A stretch of 64,000 nucleotides of DNA from LZORAL124-50-18 sp051208045 (GCA_051208045.1 JBPJFY010000001.1:1178001-1242000); one strand, 5' to 3'; shown: positions 1 to 9,000, counted from the stretch's first letter. Notes: generated from the sequence alone by a model not told the origin. Translations and numbers: made by a program.

Positions 1-313
1 ACCCGTAGGAAACGATACAGCCGTGCACCCATTCTACGCAGGAGTTTGGATTGGCCATGACGGCCATAACCTGAGTAAGTGGTGCGTCCAGTGTGGCAAT
101 GGCTTTGAAGGCTTTAATGGTGGAGCCGGCATGCTCCCGAGTGAAAATCTCGACGTTTTCCTTGTCCAGTTTTTTTTCCCAGCTGGGTTGGTCGCCGGTC
201 AGGCTTTCGGGGAGGATAACGCCCTCCGGGGTTGCCCAGGCGAACGGTTGAAAAGTGAGTAAAAGAACAAGCGTGAATAGTTTGGCCAGAGACAGTTGAG
301 TAATGCTATTCAT
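1..313 (-). CDS. START-domain lipid-binding-like protein, secreted (partial, cut by window edge)
   Basis: The first about 104 residues are visible and the gene runs off the left edge. Residues 1-28 look like a signal peptide (MNSITQLSLAKLF, then a leucine-rich core and an AWA cleavage site). The mature part (WEKKLDKENVEIFTR ... ANPNSCVEWVHGC) has the pattern of bacterial START/polyketide-cyclase-fold proteins, in which a WxxxxxxxxxVxVxxR segment precedes the conserved CxxWxxxC region. Such proteins are exported to the periplasm and are thought to bind lipids; the ligand is unknown. The family call rests on these patterns only, because the C-terminal half is missing. The start is the first ATG before the signal peptide. 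Confidence 0.6.
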   Translation of the reverse strand, partial: MNSITQLSLAKLFTLVLLLTFQPFAWATPEGVILPESLTGDQPSWEKKLDKENVEIFTREHAGSTIKAFKAIATLDAPLTQVMAVMANPNSCVEWVHGCIVSYG

Positions 314-512
314 GTTTTTCCATTTAAAATTATTAATGAACCGGTATTCGGATATTCCCTGAACGCCGTCTAAATTGTACCATTCTGGTGCAAAGCCAAG
401 TATAAAATTGATTTACGAGCCAGCTAAAGCGCACAAGTGTATCATTATCGCGTGTTGATAAGTGATAATTGTGTGGCGTTTTGTTATTAAAAAAGTCGGA
501 ATATTTACGAAA

Positions 513-1526
513 ATGAAAAAAAATTTGATTGATGATTCTGGGAATCCGCAGTTTGGTGTACTAGGGCAGCCTGTTCATAATGTAAACTATTTGGATTACA
601 CGCTATACAACAGCATGGACAAAAAACTGCCCGAATGGCGGAAAAAATTCCGTTTTAATCAGTTTCAGTTTGTGGGGGCAATGAACAGTCAATGCATCTT
701 CGGTCTGGCCATCGTTAATCTGCAAGTCGTCAGTAATCTCTTTTTCTATGTGTATTCCTTCGAGACCAAATCATTAAAAGAGTTCAGTCGTATCATGCCC
801 TTGGGACTGGGGACGCGTATGAGTACAGCGCCAGATGCGGGTGAGGCACGATTTTCCAGTCCCGGAACCAAGGCTTCCATTCTCGCGGAGGAGGCAGGTA
901 ACGTCAGGCGACTAAGTGCAGAGGCAGGCGGTGCTGAAGTGAACTTGTTGCTGCAAGCATCGCCAGGCTTTGGGCCGCTGCGCGTTTGTAGTGGCGCGGG
1001 TAAAAATGGGTGGGTGTTCACTCAAAAAGCGGCCGGATTGACTTGCTCAGGTTCAGTGCGCTGGAGAGATGAACTCTATACCTTTGATGCTGACAGCAGT
1101 TCTGGCAGCTATGACTGGAGTGCGGGGTATATGCGCCGGGAGACGTTCTGGAACTGGGCGTGTTTATCCGGATTGTTAATAGACGGACGCCGGGTCGGTC
1201 TGAATCTTGCGACGGGTGTGAATGAAAGCGGGGTGACTGAGAATGGCTTTTGGGTGGGCGAACACTTTGAGAAAGTTGATTTTGTGCAGTTTCAGTTCGA
1301 TAAAAAAGACATTTACCGGCCGTGGAAAATCACCTCAACGGATGGGAAACTGGATCTGATTTTTTCGCCGGAAGGTGTCAGAAAAGAATGCCTGGATGTG
1401 GTTTTTCTCGCATCCAATTTTAAACAAATGTTCGGGAAGTACTCTGGCTACCTCGTTTCAGAAGGCGAGCGGATCGAAATACATGACGTTCCCGGCTTCG
1501 CGGAAGACCATTTTGCCCGCTGGTAA
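513..1526 (+). CDS. DUF2804 family protein
   Basis: A protein of about 337 residues resembling the DUF2804 family, whose biochemical role is not established. Typical features are an N-terminal stretch with paired aromatic residues and a basic WRKKFRFNQFQFVG segment, then the C-terminal GxNLATGVNESGVTENGFWV segment and a FSPEGVRKE motif near the end. There is no signal peptide or membrane helix. The reading frame is open from a GTG at 462, but the ATG at 513 (MKKNLIDDSG) is preferred because the upstream part looks non-coding. It stands alone, convergent to minE. Family-level confidence is good; function is unknown. Confidence 0.7.
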   Translation: MKKNLIDDSGNPQFGVLGQPVHNVNYLDYTLYNSMDKKLPEWRKKFRFNQFQFVGAMNSQCIFGLAIVNLQVVSNLFFYVYSFETKSLKEFSRIMPLGLGTRMSTAPDAGEARFSSPGTKASILAEEAGNVRRLSAEAGGAEVNLLLQASPGFGPLRVCSGAGKNGWVFTQKAAGLTCSGSVRWRDELYTFDADSSSGSYDWSAGYMRRETFWNWACLSGLLIDGRRVGLNLATGVNESGVTENGFWVGEHFEKVDFVQFQFDKKDIYRPWKITSTDGKLDLIFSPEGVRKECLDVVFLASNFKQMFGKYSGYLVSEGERIEIHDVPGFAEDHFARW

Positions 1527-1536
1527 ATCCCGTTGT

Positions 1537-1573
1537 TGCGCTATCGACAGTTCACTGTGCTGACGATAGCGCA
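1537..1573. repeat. Nested inverted repeat between convergent DUF2804 and minE genes
   Basis: A perfect 10-bp stem (TGCGCTATCG at 1537-1546, CGATAGCGCA at 1564-1573) encloses a smaller repeat (ACAGT 1547-1551, ACTGT 1554-1558). It lies 11 bases after one stop codon and 17 bases before the other. There is no T-run on either side, so it is not a classic factor-independent terminator. It may still block 3'-end decay or transcription from both sides. Confidence 0.5.
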
Positions 1574-1589
1574 CAGGTGTACCTGCGGA

Positions 1590-1847
1590 TCAGGGTTGTT
1601 GGTCTGGCAGGGTCACGTTGAGCTCCAACACGGAGCAGTTTTCGTTTTTGTCCAGTTGGACCTGAACATCTTCCTGCGATATGGGGACATATTTGCGGAT
1701 AACCTCAAGAATCTCCTGCTGTAATTGCGGTAGGTAATCCGGTTGATCCCGTTTTGTTCTTTCATGAGCGACGATGATCTGCAGCCGCTCTTTAGCAATG
1801 GACGCGGTATTTTTTTTATTTGTTCTGAAATAGTCCCAAAAACTCAT
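1590..1847 (-). CDS. minE: Cell division topological specificity factor MinE
   Basis: MinE stimulates the MinD ATPase and drives pole-to-pole MinCD oscillation, which keeps the Z-ring at midcell. The 85-residue length is normal. Residues about 12-30 (KNTASIAKERLQIIVAHER) form the MinD-binding, anti-MinCD segment; the C-terminal half (residues 35-85) is the topological specificity domain with its VxxxxxxxLELNVTLP strand. It is the last gene of minC-minD-minE, separated from minD by two bases, so translational coupling is likely. A nested inverted repeat follows it. Confidence 0.97.
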   Translation of the reverse strand: MSFWDYFRTNKKNTASIAKERLQIIVAHERTKRDQPDYLPQLQQEILEVIRKYVPISQEDVQVQLDKNENCSVLELNVTLPDQQP

Positions 1848-1849
1848 TC

Positions 1850-2659
1850 TTATCCCCCAAACATTCGCTTAAAGAAGCCCTTTCTCTCCACTTCCAAAAA
1901 GCGATGTTGTATGTCTTCTCCCAGTAATCGTTTAACTGCGTCGCCATAGGCAGAGCCAGCATCACTCGTGACATCGAGAATGACCGGATCGCCTTTGTTT
2001 GATGCGTTGAGTACAGATTGTGACTCGGGAATCACACCAAGCAGCTTGATTGCCAGAATTTCTTTAACGTCTTCCACTGAAAGCATCTCACCTTTTTCCA
2101 CCCGCTCTGGATTGTAGCGCGTGAGTAACAGGTGTTCTTTCACTGGGTCCTGTCCCTTTTCTGCTCGTCTGGATTTACTTTGCAGTATGCCCAGGATCCG
2201 GTCGGAATCTCGAACGGAGGATACCTCGGGGTTGGTTACCACGATGGCTTCGTCTGCAAAGTACAGGGCCATATGCGCGCCGTGCTCGATACCAGCCGGT
2301 GAATCACAGATGATAAACTCGTAATTTTTCGATAACTCGTTGAGGACCTGCTCAACGCCTTCCTGGGTTAGCGCGTCCTTGTCGCGTGTTTGTGATGCGG
2401 GAAGGATGTACAAATTGTCGACGTGCTTGTCTTTAATTAATGCCTGATTCAGCGTAGCTTCGCCATTGATGACGTTGACGAAGTCATACACCACTCGGCG
2501 CTCGCAATTCATGATCAGGTCCAGGTTTCGCAGGCCCACGTCAAAATCAATCACGACGGTTTTGTGGCCGTTCATTGCGAGCCCGGTAGCAATCGATGCG
2601 CTTGATGTGGTTTTTCCCACACCTCCTTTTCCAGAGGTCACCACGATTATCTTAGCCAA
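1850..2659 (-). CDS. minD: Septum site-determining ATPase MinD
   Basis: MinD is a membrane-associated P-loop ATPase of the ParA/MinD family that recruits MinC to the membrane. It is 269 residues long, the usual size. The deviant Walker A motif GKGGVGKT is at residues 10-17 with the signature lysine K11, followed by a VIDFDVGLRNLD switch segment near residue 38. The last residues (FLEVERKGFFKRMFGG) form the amphipathic membrane-targeting helix. It lies between minC and minE in the same orientation. Confidence 0.98.
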   Translation of the reverse strand: MAKIIVVTSGKGGVGKTTSSASIATGLAMNGHKTVVIDFDVGLRNLDLIMNCERRVVYDFVNVINGEATLNQALIKDKHVDNLYILPASQTRDKDALTQEGVEQVLNELSKNYEFIICDSPAGIEHGAHMALYFADEAIVVTNPEVSSVRDSDRILGILQSKSRRAEKGQDPVKEHLLLTRYNPERVEKGEMLSVEDVKEILAIKLLGVIPESQSVLNASNKGDPVILDVTSDAGSAYGDAVKRLLGEDIQHRFLEVERKGFFKRMFGG

Positions 2660-2786
2660 TTTCGTTCCTGCCTTTAATGTGATTAGCGATAATGTGCAGA
2701 ACAGTGATGCGAAGTTGTCCTGCGGAATTCTTCTTTTTACCCGATCCTGCGCAACAAGCTTGCTTTGCTGGCCCGCAGTATATGCA

Positions 2787-3590
2787 TCAGGCCGTCAGCG
2801 GAGTGATGGACAGTTTTTCGCCGTCGAGATAAATCTGTCTCGGTTGTTGCCAGCCTTCACTTTGCAGATCCTCGCTGATTTTATATTGTCCTGCAACGGA
2901 TACAAGCTCGGCTTCCAGACTTTGACAAAATATTCGCGCCTGAGTGTTGCCTTTGATTCCCGCCAAGGCCCGGCCTCGCAAGGGGCCGTACACGTGAATG
3001 TTGCCGTCCGCCAATATTTCCGCTCCGGCACTGACCGGCGCCAGCACGATCAAATCCGCATCCTTGGCATACACTTGCTGGCCTGATCGAACCGGATGGT
3101 ACACGATTTTGGTTGTCGGCGCGGGCTCTAAATGGACAGGCTCACTCTTAGTCTCAGGGGAAGAGACGGCTTTCTCCTGCGGGGCGGGTACTTCAGCAGC
3201 CTGCTCGGTTTGTGCGATCGTGTCGATTTTTTGGGGCTCACTTTTCCGGGATGCTGCCGGCAATGCAGCCAGACCCAGTTGCCGGGCATTTTGAATGTCG
3301 TCCGGATTTCCGCCACGGATGGCGACAGGCACAAGTCCGAGTGTTCTGCAGGTGGTGACAAACGCCCCCAGGTTGGCGGTTTCCTCAGCCACCTTTTCCA
3401 ACGCAATGACTACCGGTGATCCGTCAAAAAAAGCGGGCATTTGCGCGACTTTGGCTTCCAGTGTTGCTTTGAAATCGTTTTCATCAAGCCGTTGCACGTC
3501 AATGATGGTCATTGGGACCAAGCCACCTTTCATGGTGATGCTGGCGGCGGTGTCTGAACGGGTGGGGGAGCCTGTTTGCTCTGGCGGCAT
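2787..3590 (-). CDS. minC: Septum site-determining protein MinC
   Basis: MinC inhibits FtsZ assembly away from midcell once MinD brings it to the membrane. From the ATG at 3590 it is about 267 residues. The N-terminal FtsZ-inhibiting domain contains TIIDVQRLDENDF and the NLGAFVTTCRTLGLVPVAIRGG helix-strand, a proline/alanine-rich linker of about 50 residues follows, and the C-terminal beta-helix domain carries GAEILADGNIHVYGPLRGRA and AGIKGN. The frame is open to a TTG at 3620, but the ATG is the simpler start. About 127 bases separate it from minD. Confidence 0.96.
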   Translation of the reverse strand: MPPEQTGSPTRSDTAASITMKGGLVPMTIIDVQRLDENDFKATLEAKVAQMPAFFDGSPVVIALEKVAEETANLGAFVTTCRTLGLVPVAIRGGNPDDIQNARQLGLAALPAASRKSEPQKIDTIAQTEQAAEVPAPQEKAVSSPETKSEPVHLEPAPTTKIVYHPVRSGQQVYAKDADLIVLAPVSAGAEILADGNIHVYGPLRGRALAGIKGNTQARIFCQSLEAELVSVAGQYKISEDLQSEGWQQPRQIYLDGEKLSITPLTA

Positions 3591-3687
3591 GGAGGTGTAT
3601 TCCCTTTTAAAGTACGGCAATTATGCTTTTTATTTGTCCTGCAGAATGAATTTCTCACAGGATGTGTTTTATTTTGTCTATAGGGTA

Positions 3688-5820
3688 TCAGATTGTATGT
3701 TGAGGAAAAACTATTGTGAAGGTTGTTATTACATTCGGAGTGAAGTTGAACAATATGCCGCCACCCATCATTTCCAGAATCCGGTGACTGTTGTAGAAAC
3801 TCAAGCCAGAAGTAAAAGGAGACTCAATGTGATGAAGGTAGGTTGAAAAGTGCGCGAGGGCTGCTTTCAGTTCCGCAGCCTTGCCGGCATCCGTGACGAA
3901 TGAAATTGTGATGCTGGTTGATGGGCAGGTTATTTCCGGGTGGTCGCCCTTGGCTGAGTTTGTGAGAAGTACAGTGACGGTTGTGTCATGGTGCGTGCTG
4001 GTCACTGCTGCACTGAGGAAACGGCGAACAATCTTGCGTAACTGTTCCGGGTCCATTTCCACGTTGAGGGTGTCTGAAATGTTTTTAAAGTCGATTTGAA
4101 GATCGTGGGCTTCAGCAATGGGTGAGATTTCCTGGATCGTCTCCTGAAGCACCGCTTCGATGTCGAGCGATGCGGGGCGTAACTTGATGTAGTCACACTC
4201 AATCAGCTCGCTTTCCACAAAATCGCTAAGAAAGCTATTGTGCTCTCCAACTCGCGCTGAGAGGCGGTTAATCGCGGGCAAAATGGGGTCTGGCGAAGGC
4301 AGGAGGTGTGATTTGCTCTGTACTTCTTCCACAGCTTCAGACAGTTCGGCCAGCTGTTTGCTGAGTGTTGGGGTCACCCGTGCCATCAGCTGGCGTCGAT
4401 CTTGCTGATACTGATAGTTTTCCGCCAGACTGTGTATGGTCGCCAGAATGTAGTTTTGGTGGCGGTGTTTGATTCGTGTGAGGTAGATCCGGGCGTCAAA
4501 TTCCTGGTTGGTGTCGCTGTTTCGACAGCGCCACTGGAAGTTCTGGTCCTCGAAATTGATCGCCTTTTCCCAGTAAACGGTGACCTTTTCAAGATCAGCT
4601 TCGGCAGACGAGAGGTGATGAGCAATGGTAATATTGGGAATATCACTGCGCTCAACGCCAAACAGTTTCATCGCACATTGATTCATGTCGTGTACGTTGC
4701 CATCCAGTTCATGAATGACCAGTGCAACATTCGCGTTGTCAAATACGCCCCGAAACTGTTCTTTTGACTGGTCCAGTTTTTCCCGGTTGGATTCGAGTTC
4801 CGCTACTTTCTCTCGGAGTTTTTCTGTGGCAGTGTTTACCTGGTTTCGCAGTGCTTTATTCCAGGCCACAAAGGCCAGCAGAAAAATGGAAGAGACAATG
4901 AACAGGCCAACGGCCACGATGAAGGCGTTCGGCTGCCAAGGTTCTGCCTCCTGCCGTCCCATCCACTTGCTGAGAATGGCGTTCTTTTTGCTGTCCGGAA
5001 TGTGGTCCAGCGCTTTCGTTAAAATGGATCCCAAGAGGGGGTGATCATTGCGCGAGGCGAGGGAAAGCTTGAGAAAGTAGCCGGATTTTCCGGCAACATG
5101 CAGATTAGTAAGACCATTTTTTTCCAGGTAGTACAGGGCGGGAGCGTTAATGCAGATCATGGCATCCAGCTGTCCATAGGAGAGCAGGTTGAGCCCTTCG
5201 TCAATGGATGTGACCGGATGAAGGTCAAGTGCCGGAAAGTGGCTCTGCACGTACTCATGCACGGCATAGCCTCGGGTGACACCGACTTTCTTGCCCTTGA
5301 GCTCGGCCATCGTTGTGTGTGGGATGACATTTTTCCTCGTGATGATAACGGCAGGAAAGGTCAGGTAGGGTTTGGTGAAATCAAGGTAGTTAGACCTCTG
5401 CGGAGTTTTAGCGGCCGCTCCAAGAATGTCTATTTCTCGATTCTGAGCTTTTTTGATGACCGCCTTCCAGGATTTTTCTTCAATGATGGCGAACCTGATA
5501 TTGAGCAATTTTTCGACTTCTGACAGAAAATCTGCCGAGATGCCCTGATACGTATTTTGTGGATCAAAATATTCAATGGGGGGAAAGAAGGGGTCTGGGC
5601 CGACGCGTAAGTCCGGTGTGTCAGATAAAAACTCTTTTTCTTCGCTGGTCAACCAGGCCGGAAATCCTGTTTGAGCCGGCGCAGCAAAAATGATGTTCGG
5701 GAACAATAAACAGACACAGAGAAATAGACATGTCGGCCACGAAGGCCGAGCCTTGGCTGTGCTCCTTTTCTCCATCGGCTGTTTGACCGACTTGAGTTGG
5801 CTGAAATTCAGGATTTCCAT
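3688..5820 (-). CDS. Sensor-kinase-like protein: periplasmic solute-binding domain, PAS and degenerate kinase core
   Basis: 710 residues. A signal peptide or anchor (about 30-47) is followed by a family-3 solute-binding domain (about 57-288), a membrane helix (299-320), a short coiled coil (328-355), a PAS domain (353-467) and a kinase-like core (475-706). The core keeps the layout of a histidine kinase but lacks its catalytic residues: no phospho-acceptor histidine in the 475-535 helix, N-box asparagine replaced (RFLSAAVTST at 600-609), no DxGxG G1 box, and TSGLSFYNSHRILEMMGGG (670-688) in place of a GxGLGL G2 box. The ILEMMGG and TTFTIVFP signatures still show its origin. The ligand type (amino-acid-like) is inferred from the family. 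GAAGG before the ATG supports the start. No response regulator is adjacent. Confidence 0.8.
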   Translation of the reverse strand: MEILNFSQLKSVKQPMEKRSTAKARPSWPTCLFLCVCLLFPNIIFAAPAQTGFPAWLTSEEKEFLSDTPDLRVGPDPFFPPIEYFDPQNTYQGISADFLSEVEKLLNIRFAIIEEKSWKAVIKKAQNREIDILGAAAKTPQRSNYLDFTKPYLTFPAVIITRKNVIPHTTMAELKGKKVGVTRGYAVHEYVQSHFPALDLHPVTSIDEGLNLLSYGQLDAMICINAPALYYLEKNGLTNLHVAGKSGYFLKLSLASRNDHPLLGSILTKALDHIPDSKKNAILSKWMGRQEAEPWQPNAFIVAVGLFIVSSIFLLAFVAWNKALRNQVNTATEKLREKVAELESNREKLDQSKEQFRGVFDNANVALVIHELDGNVHDMNQCAMKLFGVERSDIPNITIAHHLSSAEADLEKVTVYWEKAINFEDQNFQWRCRNSDTNQEFDARIYLTRIKHRHQNYILATIHSLAENYQYQQDRRQLMARVTPTLSKQLAELSEAVEEVQSKSHLLPSPDPILPAINRLSARVGEHNSFLSDFVESELIECDYIKLRPASLDIEAVLQETIQEISPIAEAHDLQIDFKNISDTLNVEMDPEQLRKIVRRFLSAAVTSTHHDTTVTVLLTNSAKGDHPEITCPSTSITISFVTDAGKAAELKAALAHFSTYLHHIESPFTSGLSFYNSHRILEMMGGGILFNFTPNVITTFTIVFPQHTI

Positions 5821-5960
5821 ATTGCCTTCAAGGATTTTTATTTTTATCTGGGGCTTACTCTCAGGCTAAGTTTAACGTGATTTTAAAATTTGTCAGGCAA
5901 TATTTATTAGCGCCTTGCAGGGATCCACCGGGTCATGTCTGTGCAACTGCATTCGGGCGG

Positions 5961-6515
5961 CTAGAAGTGGAAGATTTCCGCGAGTGCCAGGCTGGTATAG
6001 GCAATCACACACCCCAGCAAAGTGCCTGCGGTCACATCGGTGGGATAATGCAGGCCCAGAATGACCCGGGACAACATGACCGAGATGGTGAAAGGCAGTA
6101 AGGCGGCAGCGATGAGGGGGTACTGGGACATTGTCATCAGTGTGAAGCACACGGCATGTAGCGTGTGTCCCGAAGGAAATGAGTAGCGGTCTAATGGTGG
6201 GGTTCCCGCCTGAATGGTGGGAAAGGAGATAAACGGCCGTTCCCGGACCAGAACTCCCTTCAACGCCTTGTAAAGTAGGGCACCGGCAATGCCTGTGATG
6301 ATCATCTGTACTGCCAGTGCCAATCCGGTGCTGCCGCCAGCAAGGGCGAGGCCGGCAATCAGCAGGTACCAGAAAACGCCATCGCCCAAACGGCTGACGA
6401 CTTGAAAGTACCGTTTACAGTTTGCCTGCTGAGCAATTCTGTTTGCTCTCAGGCATAGTGAGAATTCTGCCTGGTCGGCTCGTTGAAAAAGTGAGAGAGG
6501 TTTTCCTGTTTGCAT
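5961..6515 (-). CDS. PAP2-family membrane phosphatase
   Basis: A 184-residue membrane protein of the type 2 phosphatidic acid phosphatase family, which removes phosphate from lipid phosphates or undecaprenyl diphosphate. All three catalytic motifs are present: KX6RP (K86 to R93-P94), PSGH (114-117) and SRX5HX3D (S149, R150, H156, D160). Several hydrophobic helices surround them. Its start overlaps the end of the upstream glycosyltransferase by 101 bases; the N-terminal segment (RADQAEFSLCLRANR) looks like a genuine family N-terminus, so the overlap seems real. The substrate cannot be read from sequence. Confidence 0.88.
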   Translation of the reverse strand: MQTGKPLSLFQRADQAEFSLCLRANRIAQQANCKRYFQVVSRLGDGVFWYLLIAGLALAGGSTGLALAVQMIITGIAGALLYKALKGVLVRERPFISFPTIQAGTPPLDRYSFPSGHTLHAVCFTLMTMSQYPLIAAALLPFTISVMLSRVILGLHYPTDVTAGTLLGCVIAYTSLALAEIFHF

Positions 6516-7692
6516 AAGACGCCCCTGGATTAGTTAGCTGGAAAAGTTTGTGTTCGAACGCATTGACGATGGCATTCCAATCAAGTGACAGCGCAGTTTT
6601 TCGGGCGCGATGGCGGATGTCTGAGAGGTTGGGCCGATTTGCCAGTCGGAGTGTTGTCGATATATAAGCCGTTTCATCTCCTTTGGCGGACACTGCTCCG
6701 TTAACCATCGGTTCGAGCACTTCAGCTGCGGCAGCGTCGTGGAAGGCGGATATGGCTAAGCCGCTTGCCAGAGCTTCGGCAACGACATTGCCAAAGGTTT
6801 CTGTCAGGCTTGGGAAAAGGAACAGGTCTCCGGACGCATAATGGCAGGCCAAGTCTTCGCCTTTTTTTACGCCGGTGAAAATAAAGTCTGGATTCTCTTT
6901 TGTCAGCGTGGGTCTTAAAGGGCCATCTCCCACCAATATAAAGCGAGTTTGGGGATGTTGTGTCTGAATGGCACGGTAGGCTTTGCATGCCAACTGAAGG
7001 TTTTTCTCTGCTGCGATACGGCCTACGTAAATCACCGCCAAGTCTGTGGGGGAGAGCCCCCAGGATTCTCGAAGTACGAGGCTGCGTTTCCTGGGGGAAA
7101 ACAGTGTCGTGTCCACGCCCCGCCCAAGTACCGAGACATTTTCAAAGCCCCACTGGTCAAGTTGCCTTTTTATTTGTGTTGTTGGGGCCAATGTGCCGTT
7201 GCATTGATTGTGAAACCATCGACCATAGCTGATCAGCAGTCTGGCGAGCCAGGCAACCCCATAGTATCGGGTATAGCTTTGGAAGTTGGTGTGGAAGCCA
7301 CTCAGTACCGGAATCTTCAGTTTTCGAGCTGCGGATAATGCGCTCCAACCCAGCGGGCCCTCTGTAGCGATATACACAGCTGTTGGCGGGGATATTTTCC
7401 ATCGAGCAATAATTGCGCTACGTGCGGGCAACCCAAACTTTAGTTCCCGGTAACCGGGAAGAGGGAGCCCAGGTACGGTCATGTGTAGTACACCGGGCAT
7501 GCCGGTTTTGGATTCGTTTTTCGCACTTTGTGTGGGCCGAACTACCAGGATCGGGTAGTTTCTGCGCACCAGACCGCTGATTAACTGATTTAACGTATTA
7601 GTAACGCCATTGATTTCGGGGTAGAACGTTTCTGTCACCACGCAAATGAGCGGTTTGGTGCAGGTGGGCGGTTTTATATGTGTCGTCATCAT
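6415..7692 (-). CDS. Glycosyltransferase family 4 (alpha-mannosyltransferase-like)
   Basis: A GT-B fold glycosyltransferase. The N-terminal domain starts with VVTETFYPEINGVTNTL, the pattern of family-4 enzymes near GDP-mannose-dependent mannosyltransferases. The donor-binding domain has VIYVGRIAAEKNL, RFILVGDGPL and the E-x7-E region (SLTETFGNVVAEALASGL). It probably acts at the inner face of the cytoplasmic membrane on a lipid acceptor, which fits its overlap with the PAP2 phosphatase gene. The frame opens at a TTG at 7710, but the ATG at 7692 is preferred. The last about 30 residues are unlike the family and lie inside the overlap. Sugar donor and acceptor are not determined. Confidence 0.85.
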   Translation of the reverse strand: MMTTHIKPPTCTKPLICVVTETFYPEINGVTNTLNQLISGLVRRNYPILVVRPTQSAKNESKTGMPGVLHMTVPGLPLPGYRELKFGLPARSAIIARWKISPPTAVYIATEGPLGWSALSAARKLKIPVLSGFHTNFQSYTRYYGVAWLARLLISYGRWFHNQCNGTLAPTTQIKRQLDQWGFENVSVLGRGVDTTLFSPRKRSLVLRESWGLSPTDLAVIYVGRIAAEKNLQLACKAYRAIQTQHPQTRFILVGDGPLRPTLTKENPDFIFTGVKKGEDLACHYASGDLFLFPSLTETFGNVVAEALASGLAISAFHDAAAAEVLEPMVNGAVSAKGDETAYISTTLRLANRPNLSDIRHRARKTALSLDWNAIVNAFEHKLFQLTNPGASYANRKTSLTFSTSRPGRILTMPESKQNCSAGKL

Positions 7693-7829
7693 TCTTGTAC
7701 TCTGATCCAATTACATTGCAATATGCTGACAACTATCTTTAAATGGCGTGACAGTAAGAAGACAGTCGAGTGACACTTTGATTAAGTGATTACCCGTGAG
7801 TCTGGAGAAGGAAAACAGAGTAGTCGTCT

Positions 7830-8990
7830 ATGAATACAGTGAGTCAAATATCGGGTGTGGAAAAAAAACAGCCGCCTTCCAAAATGGAAAAAGCTTTTTG
7901 GTATGTCGTGAATTTTGTGGAGCGTCAACTATCCGCTGAGAAATTCATTGTCAGCAACCTGACGCCGTATGATGTGGTGATGCGCGATGGCATTATGTCC
8001 TTGCGACATTACCTGCCACTGACGGATGCCGAAATTCAGATCGGTGACGAGAGCTTGCCGGTAACGCCTGCGCGCCATCGGATTCCTCTGGTATTGGTTC
8101 CGCCGCTTGCAGCCACGTCTAATATCTTTGACCTGCTGCCACAGCGCAGTGTGGTGCGTTACTTCCTCGCGAGAGGGTTCGACGTGTATTTGATTGACTG
8201 GGGTGAGGTGACGGAAGATCATTCAGACTTGTCGCTGGAAACCTATGTGCTCGACTGGATGCCCAAGGTCATGGCAAAGGTGCGGACGGAGAGCGGTGAA
8301 CAGGAAGTTTCCATTTTTTCCTATTGCATGGGAGGCTTATTGACCCTGATGTATGCGGCGGCGGTGAAAGATCCGGATATCCGAAACATTGTTACTGTCG
8401 CCAGCCCGGTGGACATGCATCAGAGTGGTGTCGCAGGGCGTGTGTTATCGATGACCTATCGACCCGCCCAGATCATATCACGGGTTCTTAACCTGTCGCT
8501 GATGGATTTGCCGGCGCGATTCATGCACATTCCCGGCTGGCTAAGCTCCACGGTATTCAAGCTTACCAATCCCATGGGCAGCTTGATCAGTTATTGGGAG
8601 CTGTTGGTGAATATGTGGGATAGGGAGTACGTCAAAACTCATGAGACCATGAAGCAGTGGTTCGATGAGATGGTGGATTATCCCGGGGAAACCATCAAGG
8701 GGATGGCGGTGCATATGGCGATCGACAATCAAATGGCGAAAGGACGAATGCGGATTGGTGATGGTCATGCGGAGTTTGAAAAAATTCACTGTGCGATTCT
8801 GGCATTTGCTGGAGAGGCGGACAAACTGGTGTCGATCAAAGCTGCGCGAAAAGTGCTGGATATTGTTTCCTCGCCGGATAAGACGTTTTCAGTGGTTCCC
8901 GGTGGGCATGCTGGCGTGTTTGCGGGCTCGAATGCCCCTAAGAATACATGGGAAATGAGTGCGGATTGGCTGGCGGAACGCTCAATCTAA
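7830..8990 (+). CDS. PhaC-like polyhydroxyalkanoate synthase / alpha-beta hydrolase
   Basis: 386 residues, close to the size of class III PHA synthase PhaC subunits, which polymerise hydroxyacyl-CoA. The catalytic triad can be traced: C166 in the lipase-like box SYCMGG (164-169), D331 in AGEADKLV and H360 in PGGHAGVF. The family segments VPPLAATSNIFDL and RGFDVYLIDWG are also present. The first residue of the lipase box is Ser where PhaC usually has Gly. No phaE, phaR, phaA, phaB or phasin gene is adjacent, so it could be another PhaC-family acyltransferase or hydrolase. It is divergent from the glycosyltransferase. Confidence 0.8.
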   Translation: MNTVSQISGVEKKQPPSKMEKAFWYVVNFVERQLSAEKFIVSNLTPYDVVMRDGIMSLRHYLPLTDAEIQIGDESLPVTPARHRIPLVLVPPLAATSNIFDLLPQRSVVRYFLARGFDVYLIDWGEVTEDHSDLSLETYVLDWMPKVMAKVRTESGEQEVSIFSYCMGGLLTLMYAAAVKDPDIRNIVTVASPVDMHQSGVAGRVLSMTYRPAQIISRVLNLSLMDLPARFMHIPGWLSSTVFKLTNPMGSLISYWELLVNMWDREYVKTHETMKQWFDEMVDYPGETIKGMAVHMAIDNQMAKGRMRIGDGHAEFEKIHCAILAFAGEADKLVSIKAARKVLDIVSSPDKTFSVVPGGHAGVFAGSNAPKNTWEMSADWLAERSI

Positions 8991-9000
8991 CCGGCGAACT

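Noticed and set aside
746..1021. Minus-strand open frame inside the DUF2804 gene
   Set aside because: Shadow of a real gene in the opposite frame; no ribosome site or family match. The same holds for many other antisense frames in the window.
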